NCBI GenBank assembly: GCA_024642665.1
Contig: JAHEAR010000001.1
Coordinates: 182,701 to 246,700 of the forward strand
DNA length: 64,000 bases
Reading direction: 5' to 3'
Source of the DNA: Bacteroidota bacterium
Lineage (GTDB): Bacteria; Bacteroidota; Bacteroidia; Chitinophagales; Saprospiraceae
Numbering within the stretch: position 1 is the first letter of the stretch; each line of letters starts with the position of its first letter. Positions 9,000 to 17,267 of this stretch are shown piece after piece. The position numbers and the translations under genes were made by a program. The notes below the pieces were generated by a model that searched no databases, was not told where the DNA came from, and worked only from the letters and a program-made list of their open reading frames with translations.

Positions 9000-10289
9000 T
9001 TGACCAGGACTCGCCTCACAAGGTATGGTATATTTCTTTTGCTTCTCCTGGCCGCAGGTGTTGCCATCCATCAGGCACGCTCTGTCATCAAACAAAATAA
9101 TCGCGAGGTAGCCTGCGAATCTGTTGATCCGGATTGTGAACAATTCATCCATTGGGATCTCGGTATGGTAAATTTGGAAAAATTAAAAATTCAGCCGAAC
9201 GATATGCTTGGCAATTTACTTTCCAACCGTGGCGTAGACTATCTAAAGATCGACGAACTGATTCGTGCTGCGAAATCCATTTTTCCATTAAAATCAATCC
9301 AAGCCGGAAAAGAACTGACCATTATATCAGACCCAGTGGATTCCACCGTACAGGCCTTTGTGTACGAACCGGATGCCTACCGACAGATATTATATCATCT
9401 CGATGACAGCATACGGGTTGAAATTGTTGAAAAGGAAACCACCATCAAAATTGAATCTGCCGGAGGAATCATTGAACAATCTTTATGGTTAAGCATGGAA
9501 GAACAAAATCTTCCGATTGACTTAATTGCAGCGATGGAAGATGCCTTAGGCTGGTCGGTAGACTTTTATCACATTCAAAAAGGCGACCAATACAAAGTAG
9601 TCTATGAACGTAAGTATGTAGAAGGTCAGGCTTATGGCATTGGTAAATTGATAGGAGCCAGCTATACATCAGGCGACACTGAGTTTCATGCCATCCGATT
9701 TAACAGTGGTAAGCATGATGGTTATTTTGACCTGGAAGGGCGACCCATGAAAAAAGCATTTCTGAAATCACCCGTTCAATACAGTCGTATTTCAAGTCGA
9801 TTTTCCAATAAACGATTTCACCCGGTACTTAAGACTTACAAAGGGCACTTTGGAACAGACTATGCTGCACCTTGCGGCACACCTATTCGTGCGGTTGCCG
9901 ATGGTCGTATCACCATTGCATCATACACAAACAACAATGGGTATTATGTCAAAATGAAACATGACAAAACCTATGAAACCCAATATCTTCATATGTCCAA
10001 ATTCGGACCCGGCATTAAAGCCGGTGTCATGGTGAAGCAAGGACAGACGATAGGCTATATCGGGCAAACGGGACTAGCCACCGGTTGTCATGTTTGTTTC
10101 AGATTCTGGAAAAATGGACGACAAGTCGATCATTTAAGAGAAAAAATGCCACCACCGGAAGCCATGGAACCCCTCCAACTTCCTGAATACTTTGAATTGC
10201 GTACAAAGATCAAAGCAATGTTAGATGGTATCGATATCCATAGTGATCAGATGCTGTCAAAAGATGATTGCAATATGTACCATTCCTGA
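9000..10289 (+). CDS. Membrane-anchored M23 (LytM/NlpD-like) peptidase domain protein with HxC in place of HxH
   Basis: The family comprises zinc endopeptidases that cut peptidoglycan cross-links, or catalytically dead activators of amidases. About 429 aa: an N-terminal membrane segment (residues about 9-24), an OapA/LysM-like region (about 58-105), a beta-rich middle, and an M23 domain at about 265-400. The first motif HxxxD is present (H283, D287), as is the LHM histidine (H331). The last motif, usually HxH, reads H364-V-C366, so one expected zinc ligand is cysteine. No in-frame ATG precedes the membrane segment except far inside folP territory. I therefore choose TTG 9000; a GTG at 8853 would overlap folP by 92 bases and is unlikely. 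The gene converges on the PhoR-like kinase. Confidence 0.85.
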   Translation: MTRTRLTRYGIFLLLLLAAGVAIHQARSVIKQNNREVACESVDPDCEQFIHWDLGMVNLEKLKIQPNDMLGNLLSNRGVDYLKIDELIRAAKSIFPLKSIQAGKELTIISDPVDSTVQAFVYEPDAYRQILYHLDDSIRVEIVEKETTIKIESAGGIIEQSLWLSMEEQNLPIDLIAAMEDALGWSVDFYHIQKGDQYKVVYERKYVEGQAYGIGKLIGASYTSGDTEFHAIRFNSGKHDGYFDLEGRPMKKAFLKSPVQYSRISSRFSNKRFHPVLKTYKGHFGTDYAAPCGTPIRAVADGRITIASYTNNNGYYVKMKHDKTYETQYLHMSKFGPGIKAGVMVKQGQTIGYIGQTGLATGCHVCFRFWKNGRQVDHLREKMPPPEAMEPLQLPEYFELRTKIKAMLDGIDIHSDQMLSKDDCNMYHS

Positions 10290-10347
10290 GAGGGTCAGCT
10301 TCTGCACCATTCATTTACTATTTGAATTTTCTCGTATCACATGATAT

Positions 10348-10479
10348 GAGTGATGAGTGATGGGTGATGGGTGATGGTGATGGGTGATGGGTGATGGGTG
10401 ATGAGTGATGAGTGATGAGTGATGGGTGATGGGTGATGGGTGATGGGTGATGTGTGATGTGTGTTGAGTGATGGGTTAT
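10348..10479 (+). repeat. Heptanucleotide tandem array 1 (GRGTGAT, 19 units)
   Basis: Nineteen consecutive units of a 7-nt repeat: mainly GGGTGAT and GAGTGAT, with one 6-nt unit (10376-10381) and degenerate GTGTGAT, GTGTGTT and GGGTTAT near the right end. It sits between the convergent 3' ends of the M23 peptidase and histidine kinase genes. The period is not a multiple of three and no coding frame is supported. Confidence 0.95.
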
Positions 10480-10517
10480 TAGGTTAGGGAGGTTATAAAG
10501 GTTTAGAGTTGAAATAT

Positions 10518-10650
10518 GCCACTTGCCCCATGCCCCATGCCCCATGCTCCTTGCCCCATGCTCCTTGCCTCTTGCTCCATGCCCCATGCCCCATGCTCCT
10601 TGCTCCTTGCTCCTTGCTCCTTGCTCCTTGCTCCTTGCCTCTTGCTCCAT
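10518..10650 (+). repeat. Heptanucleotide tandem array 2 (GCYCCWT, 19 units)
   Basis: Nineteen 7-nt units in register: GCCCCAT, GCTCCTT, GCCTCTT and GCTCCAT variants plus one GCCACTT, including six GCTCCTT in a row at 10595-10636. It ends nine bases from the stop codon of the histidine kinase. Different unit sequence from array 1 but the same period and the same number of units. Confidence 0.95.
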
Positions 10651-10659
10651 GCCCTTCAG

Positions 10660-11715
10660 TTAGTCTCTGGCTTTGTCCAAGGTGAAACCAAAAGTAGATC
10701 CGACGCCGGTTGTACTGCGCACATTCACGGACTGCTTATGAGCCTCCAGAATATGCTTGACGATGGAAAGGCCAAGGCCTGATCCACCGGATTCTCTGCT
10801 TCTGCTTTTATCAACCCTGTAAAATCGATCGAATAGATGATTGAGATGCTTTTCACTAATGCCGATTCCATCATCTGCAACCTCCACCAGAATCTGACTG
10901 TCCATCACATAAAAACTCACTTTAGTCACGCCATTCTCTTTGCCATATTTTATGGAATTAAGGATCAGGTTTGTCAGCACTTGTCGGATGGCTTCTCGGT
11001 CTGCCATAACATTATAGGCGCCATCTGCGCCATCCTTAAACGCAAGCTTTATGTTTCTCGGGGTGGCATTCACTTCAAGATCAGAAAAGATTTCATTGAC
11101 CAATGCCTTTATGTCAAACTTTTGTATATCCAGCATCAAATCATCTGATTCCAGCTTGCTGATTTCCTCCAAATCCTGAACGATAGTGAGCAAGCGTTCA
11201 ACATTTGAAGCGGCTCGTTCCAGGTATTTTTCATTTACATTTTCATCATACAATCCACCATCAATCAGTGTATAGATATAACCCTGAATTGAAAAAATTG
11301 GTGTCTTTAGCTCATGTGACACATTTCCAATAAATCGCTTTCGATACGCTTCGAGTGTTCTCAACGTTTCAATTTCATTTTCCTGAGATTCTGCCCATTG
11401 TTCAACTTCCTTTTCCACGCCATCCAATATGGGGTTGCGGCTTTGCGGAAGAACCTTTCGGTTAGGAATTGAACTTTTTGATTTTCGAATAATCTTGTAG
11501 ATGAGTTTGATTCTTCTATAAACAAACCGATCCAGTAAAAAATAAATCACCAGAAATGAAAAAACTCCGGTGCTTAAGATGAGAATCGTACCGAAGCTCC
11601 CCAGTGCGGGAAGGAATAATATTTTCCTTGCAATCCATAGTCCTAATCCAAGAAAGATGGTGATGATGATTGCGGCGATAAAGGAGATCATCCGCAGACT
11701 TACATTCTTTAACAT
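10660..11715 (-). CDS. PhoR-like sensor histidine kinase
   Basis: A 351-aa membrane histidine kinase. Two N-terminal membrane segments (about residues 9-30 and 41-62) lie close together, leaving almost no periplasmic sensor. Then come a linker, a HisKA domain with phospho-acceptor H134 (motif SHELKTP), and an ATPase domain with the N box (NLILNSIKYG), G1 box (DDGIGI), an F box (FDRFYRVD) and G2 box (GSGLGLSI). It would autophosphorylate and pass phosphate to a response regulator, but none is adjacent, so it is an orphan here. It is the third gene of a minus-strand operon after sixA and the DUF4296 lipoprotein (9-bp gap). Two heptamer arrays lie directly beyond its stop. Confidence 0.93.
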   Translation of the reverse strand: MLKNVSLRMISFIAAIIITIFLGLGLWIARKILFLPALGSFGTILILSTGVFSFLVIYFLLDRFVYRRIKLIYKIIRKSKSSIPNRKVLPQSRNPILDGVEKEVEQWAESQENEIETLRTLEAYRKRFIGNVSHELKTPIFSIQGYIYTLIDGGLYDENVNEKYLERAASNVERLLTIVQDLEEISKLESDDLMLDIQKFDIKALVNEIFSDLEVNATPRNIKLAFKDGADGAYNVMADREAIRQVLTNLILNSIKYGKENGVTKVSFYVMDSQILVEVADDGIGISEKHLNHLFDRFYRVDKSRSRESGGSGLGLSIVKHILEAHKQSVNVRSTTGVGSTFGFTLDKARD

Positions 11716-11724
11716 ACATAATTC

Positions 11725-12048
11725 TTATCGAAGCGAATCCAGCAATAGCTGCACTTTGTTCATGACTAAATTTAATTTCTCAGGATCGCTTTCCAGTTTT
11801 CGAACTTCGCCTTCTAAAACAATGATTGGTTGCTTATACAATTGCTCTATCCTCAATCTCAAAACCTCTTTTAGTGAATCTCTTTCCGGCCCATTCACTT
11901 CCCCTAATGCAACATCAGATAGCTGCATATCCAGCATCAGATTGGAAAGCTGATCGTCCGTCATCCGGTAGTCAATCGTTTGCGTTTTTGACTGACACGA
12001 AATGAAGCCTAATATATAGATGCTCAATAAGCATAGTATGCCTTTCAT
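11725..12048 (-). CDS. DUF4296-type lipoprotein
   Basis: A 107-aa protein with a lipoprotein signal peptide (MKGILCLLSIYILGFISC, lipobox Cys at residue 18). A helical domain follows whose start (MTDDQLSNLMLDMQLSDVAL) and length resemble DUF4296, a small Bacteroidota family of unknown function. The ATG at 12048 overlaps the sixA stop as ATGA, implying translational coupling. An upstream extension of the frame is rejected because the lipobox peptide begins at this ATG. Membrane-anchored, facing the periplasm; role unknown. Confidence 0.75.
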   Translation of the reverse strand: MKGILCLLSIYILGFISCQSKTQTIDYRMTDDQLSNLMLDMQLSDVALGEVNGPERDSLKEVLRLRIEQLYKQPIIVLEGEVRKLESDPEKLNLVMNKVQLLLDSLR

Positions 12049-12548
12049 AACTGATATTGCTTTGGATAATGAAATCCTATAAATCCGGCATAATCCGGCC
12101 TGAAGTCTTTCCAGCTGGCGATAAACAACTGAGCATGCACTATACCACACGTAGGAACATTGTCAATACTCACTCCGGCTATAGCATTTGCGATATAGGT
12201 AAATGTCGGATTGTGCCCAAAGATAAAGACAAAATCAGCTGTATCAGGAGCCATCCGCAAGGCATCATATACAGCTTCCCGACTCGCTTCATATATCAAA
12301 TCAGTCACCACAAATTTATCATCCGGCAAGTTTGCGGCCTGCTTAAAAAAATTAGCTGTGGTTCTTGCCCGATTAGCTCCGGAAGTAATAATATAGTCAG
12401 GAATGAGCCCTAAATCTGTCATTTTTAAGGCCATCATGGGTGCATCATGGAGCCCTCTTTTGTCCAGTGGGCGGTCAAAATCACTCAAATTCGGCTGATT
12501 CCAGCTTGATTTTGCATGACGAACGAAACAAACCTGTTTAACTTCCAT
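12045..12548 (-). CDS. sixA: SixA-type histidine phosphatase family protein
   Basis: A 167-aa member of the histidine phosphatase (phosphoglycerate mutase-like) superfamily. The catalytic RHG-type motif appears as RHAKSSWN with R10 and H11 near the N-terminus, followed by DFDRPLDKRG, the SixA signature. A second active-site histidine lies in FIFGHNPT. SixA dephosphorylates phosphohistidine on His-containing phosphotransfer domains in E. coli; whether this protein does so is inferred. It leads an operon with a DUF4296 lipoprotein and an orphan histidine kinase, which would fit a phosphohistidine substrate. A well-matched promoter lies 18 bases upstream. Confidence 0.88.
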   Translation of the reverse strand: MEVKQVCFVRHAKSSWNQPNLSDFDRPLDKRGLHDAPMMALKMTDLGLIPDYIITSGANRARTTANFFKQAANLPDDKFVVTDLIYEASREAVYDALRMAPDTADFVFIFGHNPTFTYIANAIAGVSIDNVPTCGIVHAQLFIASWKDFRPDYAGFIGFHYPKQYQL

Positions 12549-12566
12549 AGTACTGCCTTACCTTAG

Positions 12567-12597
12567 CAAATTTATGCGTATCCCAGTGGATTGCAAC
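12567..12597 (-). promoter_or_regulatory. Promoter of the sixA-DUF4296-kinase operon
   Basis: On the minus strand, a -33-like GTTG (12594-12597) is separated by 19 nt from a perfect -7 element TAAATTTG (12567-12574), and the sixA ATG follows 18 bases later. This is one of the best consensus Bacteroidota promoters in the window. Confidence 0.6.
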
Positions 12598-12674
12598 CAT
12601 CCTTTAAGATAATTATTGGTAAAACAATCCTAAGGCTACCTATAATCACCCGATAACAACGACTATCGCCCATC

Positions 12675-14945
12675 ATGAAAGTTGTCCTATTAGACCTGGA
12701 AACCCATTTTTCCACCCCCCAGGTGGAGGAAGCCATGGATTTGGTCAGAGAGACCACTGAGTATGATTTGACGCAACCACAGGCAGGCTACTTTCATTGT
12801 CTGTCTAAAAATCCTGATTATCATGTTGAAATGGCCTTGACGGAAGAAGGATTCGTCACGGCCAAATGCCATTGCGCTGTTTTTAAACGATCCAAAATAT
12901 GCCCGCATGCCATAGCTTCTCTGATGATTCTCAGGGACCACAAAATCAGAAACAGAAGGGTCCGTTCTAAATCAAAACATGAAAAATTACTTTTGGATGA
13001 AGTCCTCAGAAAGTTAAATATCACCGAACTTCGAAAATTCATATCCGATTATGGGCATTCACATAGTGCCTTTCGGGCCGAGGTGCTGGCTTATTATCTG
13101 CATCGCATCAGGAAACCTGATTATCATCACTTGCTGACTGACATGACCCCTATGGATAAATTCGGTGTCATCAAATTGAACAGGAATAATCTGAAATCAG
13201 TTCGAAACATCGTTTCTATCCTACTCAGGCAGGCACAGGATCTATTAAAAGACAATGCCTTACCGCAAACGATTCAAATCCTTGAGGCCGTCATTCATCA
13301 TCTCTATCGGTTGATGATTAAGGTGCCACAGTTTCAGGATCAACTCGCTACCGAATTAAAACATGCCTTAAAACTATTTGATGCCTTCTGTCAATTACCG
13401 ATGGCACCAAGGCTTCAGAAGACCGCCCTGACGTTGGCCATGGAGGTAAGTGCCCGCGACGGATTTATCCTACTGAAAGGCACGCATACGCTGCTGCGTT
13501 CTGCAGAACCATTTATCCTCGAGAAAAAAGCGCGTATAGCTGCTTTTCAATTGGTAGAAAGTAAAATTTCTTTGGAAAATCCGCAGCGTATTTTATGGGC
13601 TTGTTTATGGCTACGCTGGACAAGAGTCTGGGGTATCGAATCGAAACATAAAAAAATTAAAACAATACTTAAATCTTCGACACCGGATATTCTTACAGAA
13701 TTACAGTCACAACGTGCTTATGACGATATCCTGTTTGTATTAAGTAATACGCGTGTTGAGCAATTTCCGCAGCCTATTGCACACCACATGCTTCAAATAG
13801 GATTAAAAGCTGCCAGACTCCTTGGTGATGAAAAATCAGGACAGACCTTTGCCTATGCATTAAGTACCATCCATCATGACAAAGATGCATGGGAAACATT
13901 ATTTAGCCTCGATGCTGATCGTGCCATCAAGTCGCTTACCATTGTACAGGAATATAACAAACCAAATGAGCACAAGGAAGTAGAGGATTTTTTGTTACAT
14001 GGGTTTCAGTTATCAGGACAGAAGAAAATGCTTCTTGATCGGTTAGCAGCGCTTGATGATATACACCAGTTGATGCGCTATGACAGTTCGCTCATCGCAT
14101 CCCATACGGTTGCCCTCGCTGAACTATATGCTCGCCAGATGAATGCGCTGCGTGACACCTATGGCGGTGAATCGGTGCGCAGACAACTCACTACCATAGT
14201 CTATCATCTTAAAGATGTTGATCTGCATACGCTGGTGATGGAAGAAATTAAAAAAATGGAAAAAACAGACACCCAAACGAATACAGCCTCGTCTACCATC
14301 AAAGGATTTATTTTCGACCTGGATGGTGTCATTGTGGATACGGCTGAACATCATTTTTTATCCTGGAAAAAAATCCTGAAGCAACTCGGTGCGGATATTA
14401 CAGAAGAGGATGATCGCCATACGCGAGGTGCGAGCAGGATCGAATCATTGGAATACCTGCTCGCTAAGTATCAGATCAATTTGTCGCAAAAGGAAAAGGA
14501 GCATTGGGCCGCTAAAAAAAATGACCTTTACCTTTTGTCTATTGAAGAAATCACGCCCCGGGATTTATTGCCGGGCGTTTTAGCTTTTCTACTGGATGCA
14601 AAAAAAGCAGGGCTATCCATTGCTCTGGGCTCAGCGAGTAAAAATGCGAAAACGGTTCTTGAGAAACTTGCTATTGAAAACCGATTTGATGCCATTCTTG
14701 ATGGCACCAGTACTAAAAAGTCAAAACCGGATCCTGAGATATTTGTCAAATGCTGTAAAGCAATGAATCTGGAACCGGGCGAGGTGGTCGTCTTTGAAGA
14801 TGCCGTTAAAGGTGTGCAAGCTGCGCTGGCCGCCGGTTGCAAAGTAGTGGGAATAGGTGATGCAGCCATCCTGCATGAAGCTGATTTTACGATGACAGGG
14901 TTAGATCAATCGACCCCGACACAAATTCTGGAGAAATTAAAATGA
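12675..14945 (+). CDS. SWIM zinc-finger protein fused to beta-phosphoglucomutase (HAD)
   Basis: A single 756-codon frame joins two unrelated parts. Residues 1-~527 carry a SWIM zinc finger (CxCx8CxH with C65, C67, C76, H78) followed by a long helical region of unknown role. SWIM fingers occur in DNA- or protein-binding factors. Residues 543-756 are a complete HAD-family beta-phosphoglucomutase: FDLDG with nucleophile D548 and acid/base D550, the GSAS motif, KSKPDPEIF and the VFEDA acidic motif. Beta-PGM converts beta-glucose-1-phosphate to glucose-6-phosphate. The downstream GH65 phosphorylase, coupled by an ATGA overlap, would supply that substrate. In-frame ATGs at 14238 and 14256 could allow separate translation of the enzyme part. 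No frameshift or stop separates the halves. The domain calls are firm; the fusion is unusual. Confidence 0.9.
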   Translation: MKVVLLDLETHFSTPQVEEAMDLVRETTEYDLTQPQAGYFHCLSKNPDYHVEMALTEEGFVTAKCHCAVFKRSKICPHAIASLMILRDHKIRNRRVRSKSKHEKLLLDEVLRKLNITELRKFISDYGHSHSAFRAEVLAYYLHRIRKPDYHHLLTDMTPMDKFGVIKLNRNNLKSVRNIVSILLRQAQDLLKDNALPQTIQILEAVIHHLYRLMIKVPQFQDQLATELKHALKLFDAFCQLPMAPRLQKTALTLAMEVSARDGFILLKGTHTLLRSAEPFILEKKARIAAFQLVESKISLENPQRILWACLWLRWTRVWGIESKHKKIKTILKSSTPDILTELQSQRAYDDILFVLSNTRVEQFPQPIAHHMLQIGLKAARLLGDEKSGQTFAYALSTIHHDKDAWETLFSLDADRAIKSLTIVQEYNKPNEHKEVEDFLLHGFQLSGQKKMLLDRLAALDDIHQLMRYDSSLIASHTVALAELYARQMNALRDTYGGESVRRQLTTIVYHLKDVDLHTLVMEEIKKMEKTDTQTNTASSTIKGFIFDLDGVIVDTAEHHFLSWKKILKQLGADITEEDDRHTRGASRIESLEYLLAKYQINLSQKEKEHWAAKKNDLYLLSIEEITPRDLLPGVLAFLLDAKKAGLSIALGSASKNAKTVLEKLAIENRFDAILDGTSTKKSKPDPEIFVKCCKAMNLEPGEVVVFEDAVKGVQAALAAGCKVVGIGDAAILHEADFTMTGLDQSTPTQILEKLK

Positions 14946-17221
14946 AGAACTATCTAAGCCATCATCCCTGGCGCATTATAGAAGAGGGATTTCACCCTGC
15001 ACATCAGGAAGTCAGTGAGAGTATTTTCAGTCTTGGCAATGGACGCTTTGGCGGGCGTGGCAACTTTGAAGAAGACTACTCCGATAAAAGCTTATCCGGA
15101 AATTATTTCGCAGGTGTCTATTACCCGGACCTGACAAGAGTCGGCTGGTGGAAAAATGGGTATCCGGAATATTTTGCAAAGGTGCTGAACGGCGTCAAAT
15201 GGATAGGCGTCCGCATATATATCGATGGAAAGGCAATTGATCTTGCGAAAATGCCGTGTTCGAATTTTATGAGAACACTCGATATGGAAACAGGCATCCT
15301 CTTAAGATCTTTTGATATCAAACCAGTTGCCGGGGGCACACTATCCCTCCGTTTCGAACGCTTTTGCAGTATGGCCGATCCTGATGTGGCGGCCATTGAG
15401 GTTGTAATCAAATCTTCCGGTTTCGAAGGAGACATTACTGTGGAGCCGTATCTTGATTTTGATGTGCACAATCGGGATGCCAACTATGGCGATCAATTCT
15501 GGATAGATTTTCTGGAAGATCAGGATGAAAACTTTTCTATGGTTTCTGCCAAAACCAAAAAGACTGGATTTGTGGTCAGTTCGTTTATGCGATCTGAAAC
15601 AAAGGTGAATAGCATAGCTATTGAATCAGGAGACAGCAAAATTTCTCCAATGAAAGTTAGTCGGCAATTCGATCAAAAACTGAACGATGGTGACGAGCTA
15701 AGGCTTCAAAAATTTGTAGTTAATCTAAATAGTTTATATGTGCCCGGCAAAGAACAAGCAGAAGCGGGAAAGCGAAAGATACATGATGTTTTTCAAACAG
15801 GATTTAACGATTTGAAAAAAGACCATACCGATGCATGGAAGAACATTTGGAATCTGGCAGACATTGCGATCACCGGAGATGTTACTGCGCAGCAAGGGAT
15901 TCGGTTCAACATCTTTCATCTGTGGCAAACCTATACCGGCGCAGATGCGCGATTAAATATTGGCCCGAAAGGATTTACCGGCGAGAAATATGGAGGCAGC
16001 ACGTATTGGGATACAGAGGCGTATTGTATCCCTTTTTATTTAAGTACCGGTGATTCCAAAGTGGCGAGAAACCTTCTGATATATCGCTATCTGCACTTGA
16101 ACAAAGCGATTGAAAATGCAAAGAAGCTGGGCTTTAAAAATGGTGCGGCGCTCTACCCTATGGTCACGATGAATGGTGAAGAATGCCATAATGAATGGGA
16201 AATTACATTTGAAGAAATCCATCGCAATGGTGCGATGGTGTATGCTATTTACGATTATATCAAATATACCGGAGACATTGGTTATTTGTTGGAAGGTGGG
16301 CTTGAAGTCATGATCAGCATTGCTCGTTTCTGGTCGCAACGCGTAAATTATTCTGAAGAGAAGAAAGCCTGGGTGATGTTGGGTGTGACCGGACCAAACG
16401 AATATGAGAATAATGTCAACAACAACTGGTACACCAACTATATCGCGCGATGGTGTATGCAGTATACCTTGGAACAAATAGCATGGGCACAAAATGAACA
16501 TGCTGGGCAATGGAAAATAATTAGTGAAAAGCTGTCCTTTCAAACCAATGAACTCACCGACTGGAAAGAACGGATTGAACGGATGTATCTTCCCCGGGAT
16601 GAAAAACGCCAGATCTTTCTGCAGCAAGATGGATTTCTTGACAAAACATTAATGCCGGTTGATCAACTTCCGGATACCGAATTGCCATTAAATCAAAAAT
16701 GGTCCTGGGATAGAATCTTAAGATCATGTTTTATCAAACAGGCGGATGTTCTCCAGGGCATGTATTTCTTTGAAGATCACTTTGAGGAAGAGACTGTCCG
16801 TCGACACTTTGACTTTTATGAGCCTATGACCGTGCATGAGTCCTCCCTGAGTCCTTGCGTGCATGCCATTCTGGCGGCCAGATTGGGCAAACGGGCGAAA
16901 GCTAATGAGATGTATTTACGTACCTCCCGTCTGGATCTGGATGACTATAACAACGATACGGAGGATGGATTGCACATCACCAGTATGGCCGGTTCATGGA
17001 TGTCGGTGGTCAAGGGTTTTGCCGGCATGCAGGTCATTTCGGATGAATTGCACTTTAACCCTATGATGCCGGATGGTTGGAAAGCGTTTCAATTCAAGAT
17101 TCACTTCAGAGATCGGGTGCTTGAAATAATCGCCTCCGGAGAACAATGTGAGGTTTTTCTACGTTCAGGTAAGTCAATCACCGTGGTGGTCGGCAAGGAG
17201 CGACGGACCCTGAATGTTTAA
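14942..17221 (+). CDS. GH65 disaccharide phosphorylase (maltose phosphorylase-like)
   Basis: GH65 inverting phosphorylases split alpha-glucosyl disaccharides with phosphate, giving beta-glucose-1-phosphate and glucose. This 759-aa protein has the N-terminal beta-sandwich, a linker, the (alpha/alpha)6 catalytic barrel and the C-terminal jelly-roll of the family. The central motif GEECHNEWEITFEE (about residues 412-425) includes the general-acid Glu and closely resembles maltose phosphorylases. Kojibiose, nigerose or trehalose specificity cannot be excluded from sequence alone. No signal peptide, so it acts in the cytoplasm on imported sugar. Its ATG overlaps the stop of the beta-PGM fusion, so the two are made together and form a route to glucose-6-phosphate. 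Confidence 0.93.
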   Translation: MKNYLSHHPWRIIEEGFHPAHQEVSESIFSLGNGRFGGRGNFEEDYSDKSLSGNYFAGVYYPDLTRVGWWKNGYPEYFAKVLNGVKWIGVRIYIDGKAIDLAKMPCSNFMRTLDMETGILLRSFDIKPVAGGTLSLRFERFCSMADPDVAAIEVVIKSSGFEGDITVEPYLDFDVHNRDANYGDQFWIDFLEDQDENFSMVSAKTKKTGFVVSSFMRSETKVNSIAIESGDSKISPMKVSRQFDQKLNDGDELRLQKFVVNLNSLYVPGKEQAEAGKRKIHDVFQTGFNDLKKDHTDAWKNIWNLADIAITGDVTAQQGIRFNIFHLWQTYTGADARLNIGPKGFTGEKYGGSTYWDTEAYCIPFYLSTGDSKVARNLLIYRYLHLNKAIENAKKLGFKNGAALYPMVTMNGEECHNEWEITFEEIHRNGAMVYAIYDYIKYTGDIGYLLEGGLEVMISIARFWSQRVNYSEEKKAWVMLGVTGPNEYENNVNNNWYTNYIARWCMQYTLEQIAWAQNEHAGQWKIISEKLSFQTNELTDWKERIERMYLPRDEKRQIFLQQDGFLDKTLMPVDQLPDTELPLNQKWSWDRILRSCFIKQADVLQGMYFFEDHFEEETVRRHFDFYEPMTVHESSLSPCVHAILAARLGKRAKANEMYLRTSRLDLDDYNNDTEDGLHITSMAGSWMSVVKGFAGMQVISDELHFNPMMPDGWKAFQFKIHFRDRVLEIIASGEQCEVFLRSGKSITVVVGKERRTLNV

Positions 17222-17267
17222 TAATTTGTACTTTTAGAGGGCTTTAAGGTTTAATACGAAATTGATT

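Noticed and set aside
10318-10650. 110-codon minus-strand frame with H/S/P/G-rich repeats
   Set aside because: It is the translation of the two heptamer arrays. The period of seven gives a 7-residue low-complexity pattern in any open frame, so it is not evidence for a protein.
10348-10650. Possible CRISPR array
   Set aside because: The units are only 7 nt and contiguous, with no 28-37 nt repeats, unique spacers or cas genes.
14200-14300. Frameshift or missing stop as explanation of the SWIM-beta-PGM fusion
   Set aside because: The frame is open on both sides with normal codons and linker; without reads an error cannot be shown, so it is reported as one gene with a caveat.
16040-16627. 195-codon minus-strand frame
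   Set aside because: Shadow of the GH65 gene, whose domain assignment is firm; the reverse translation shows no domain.
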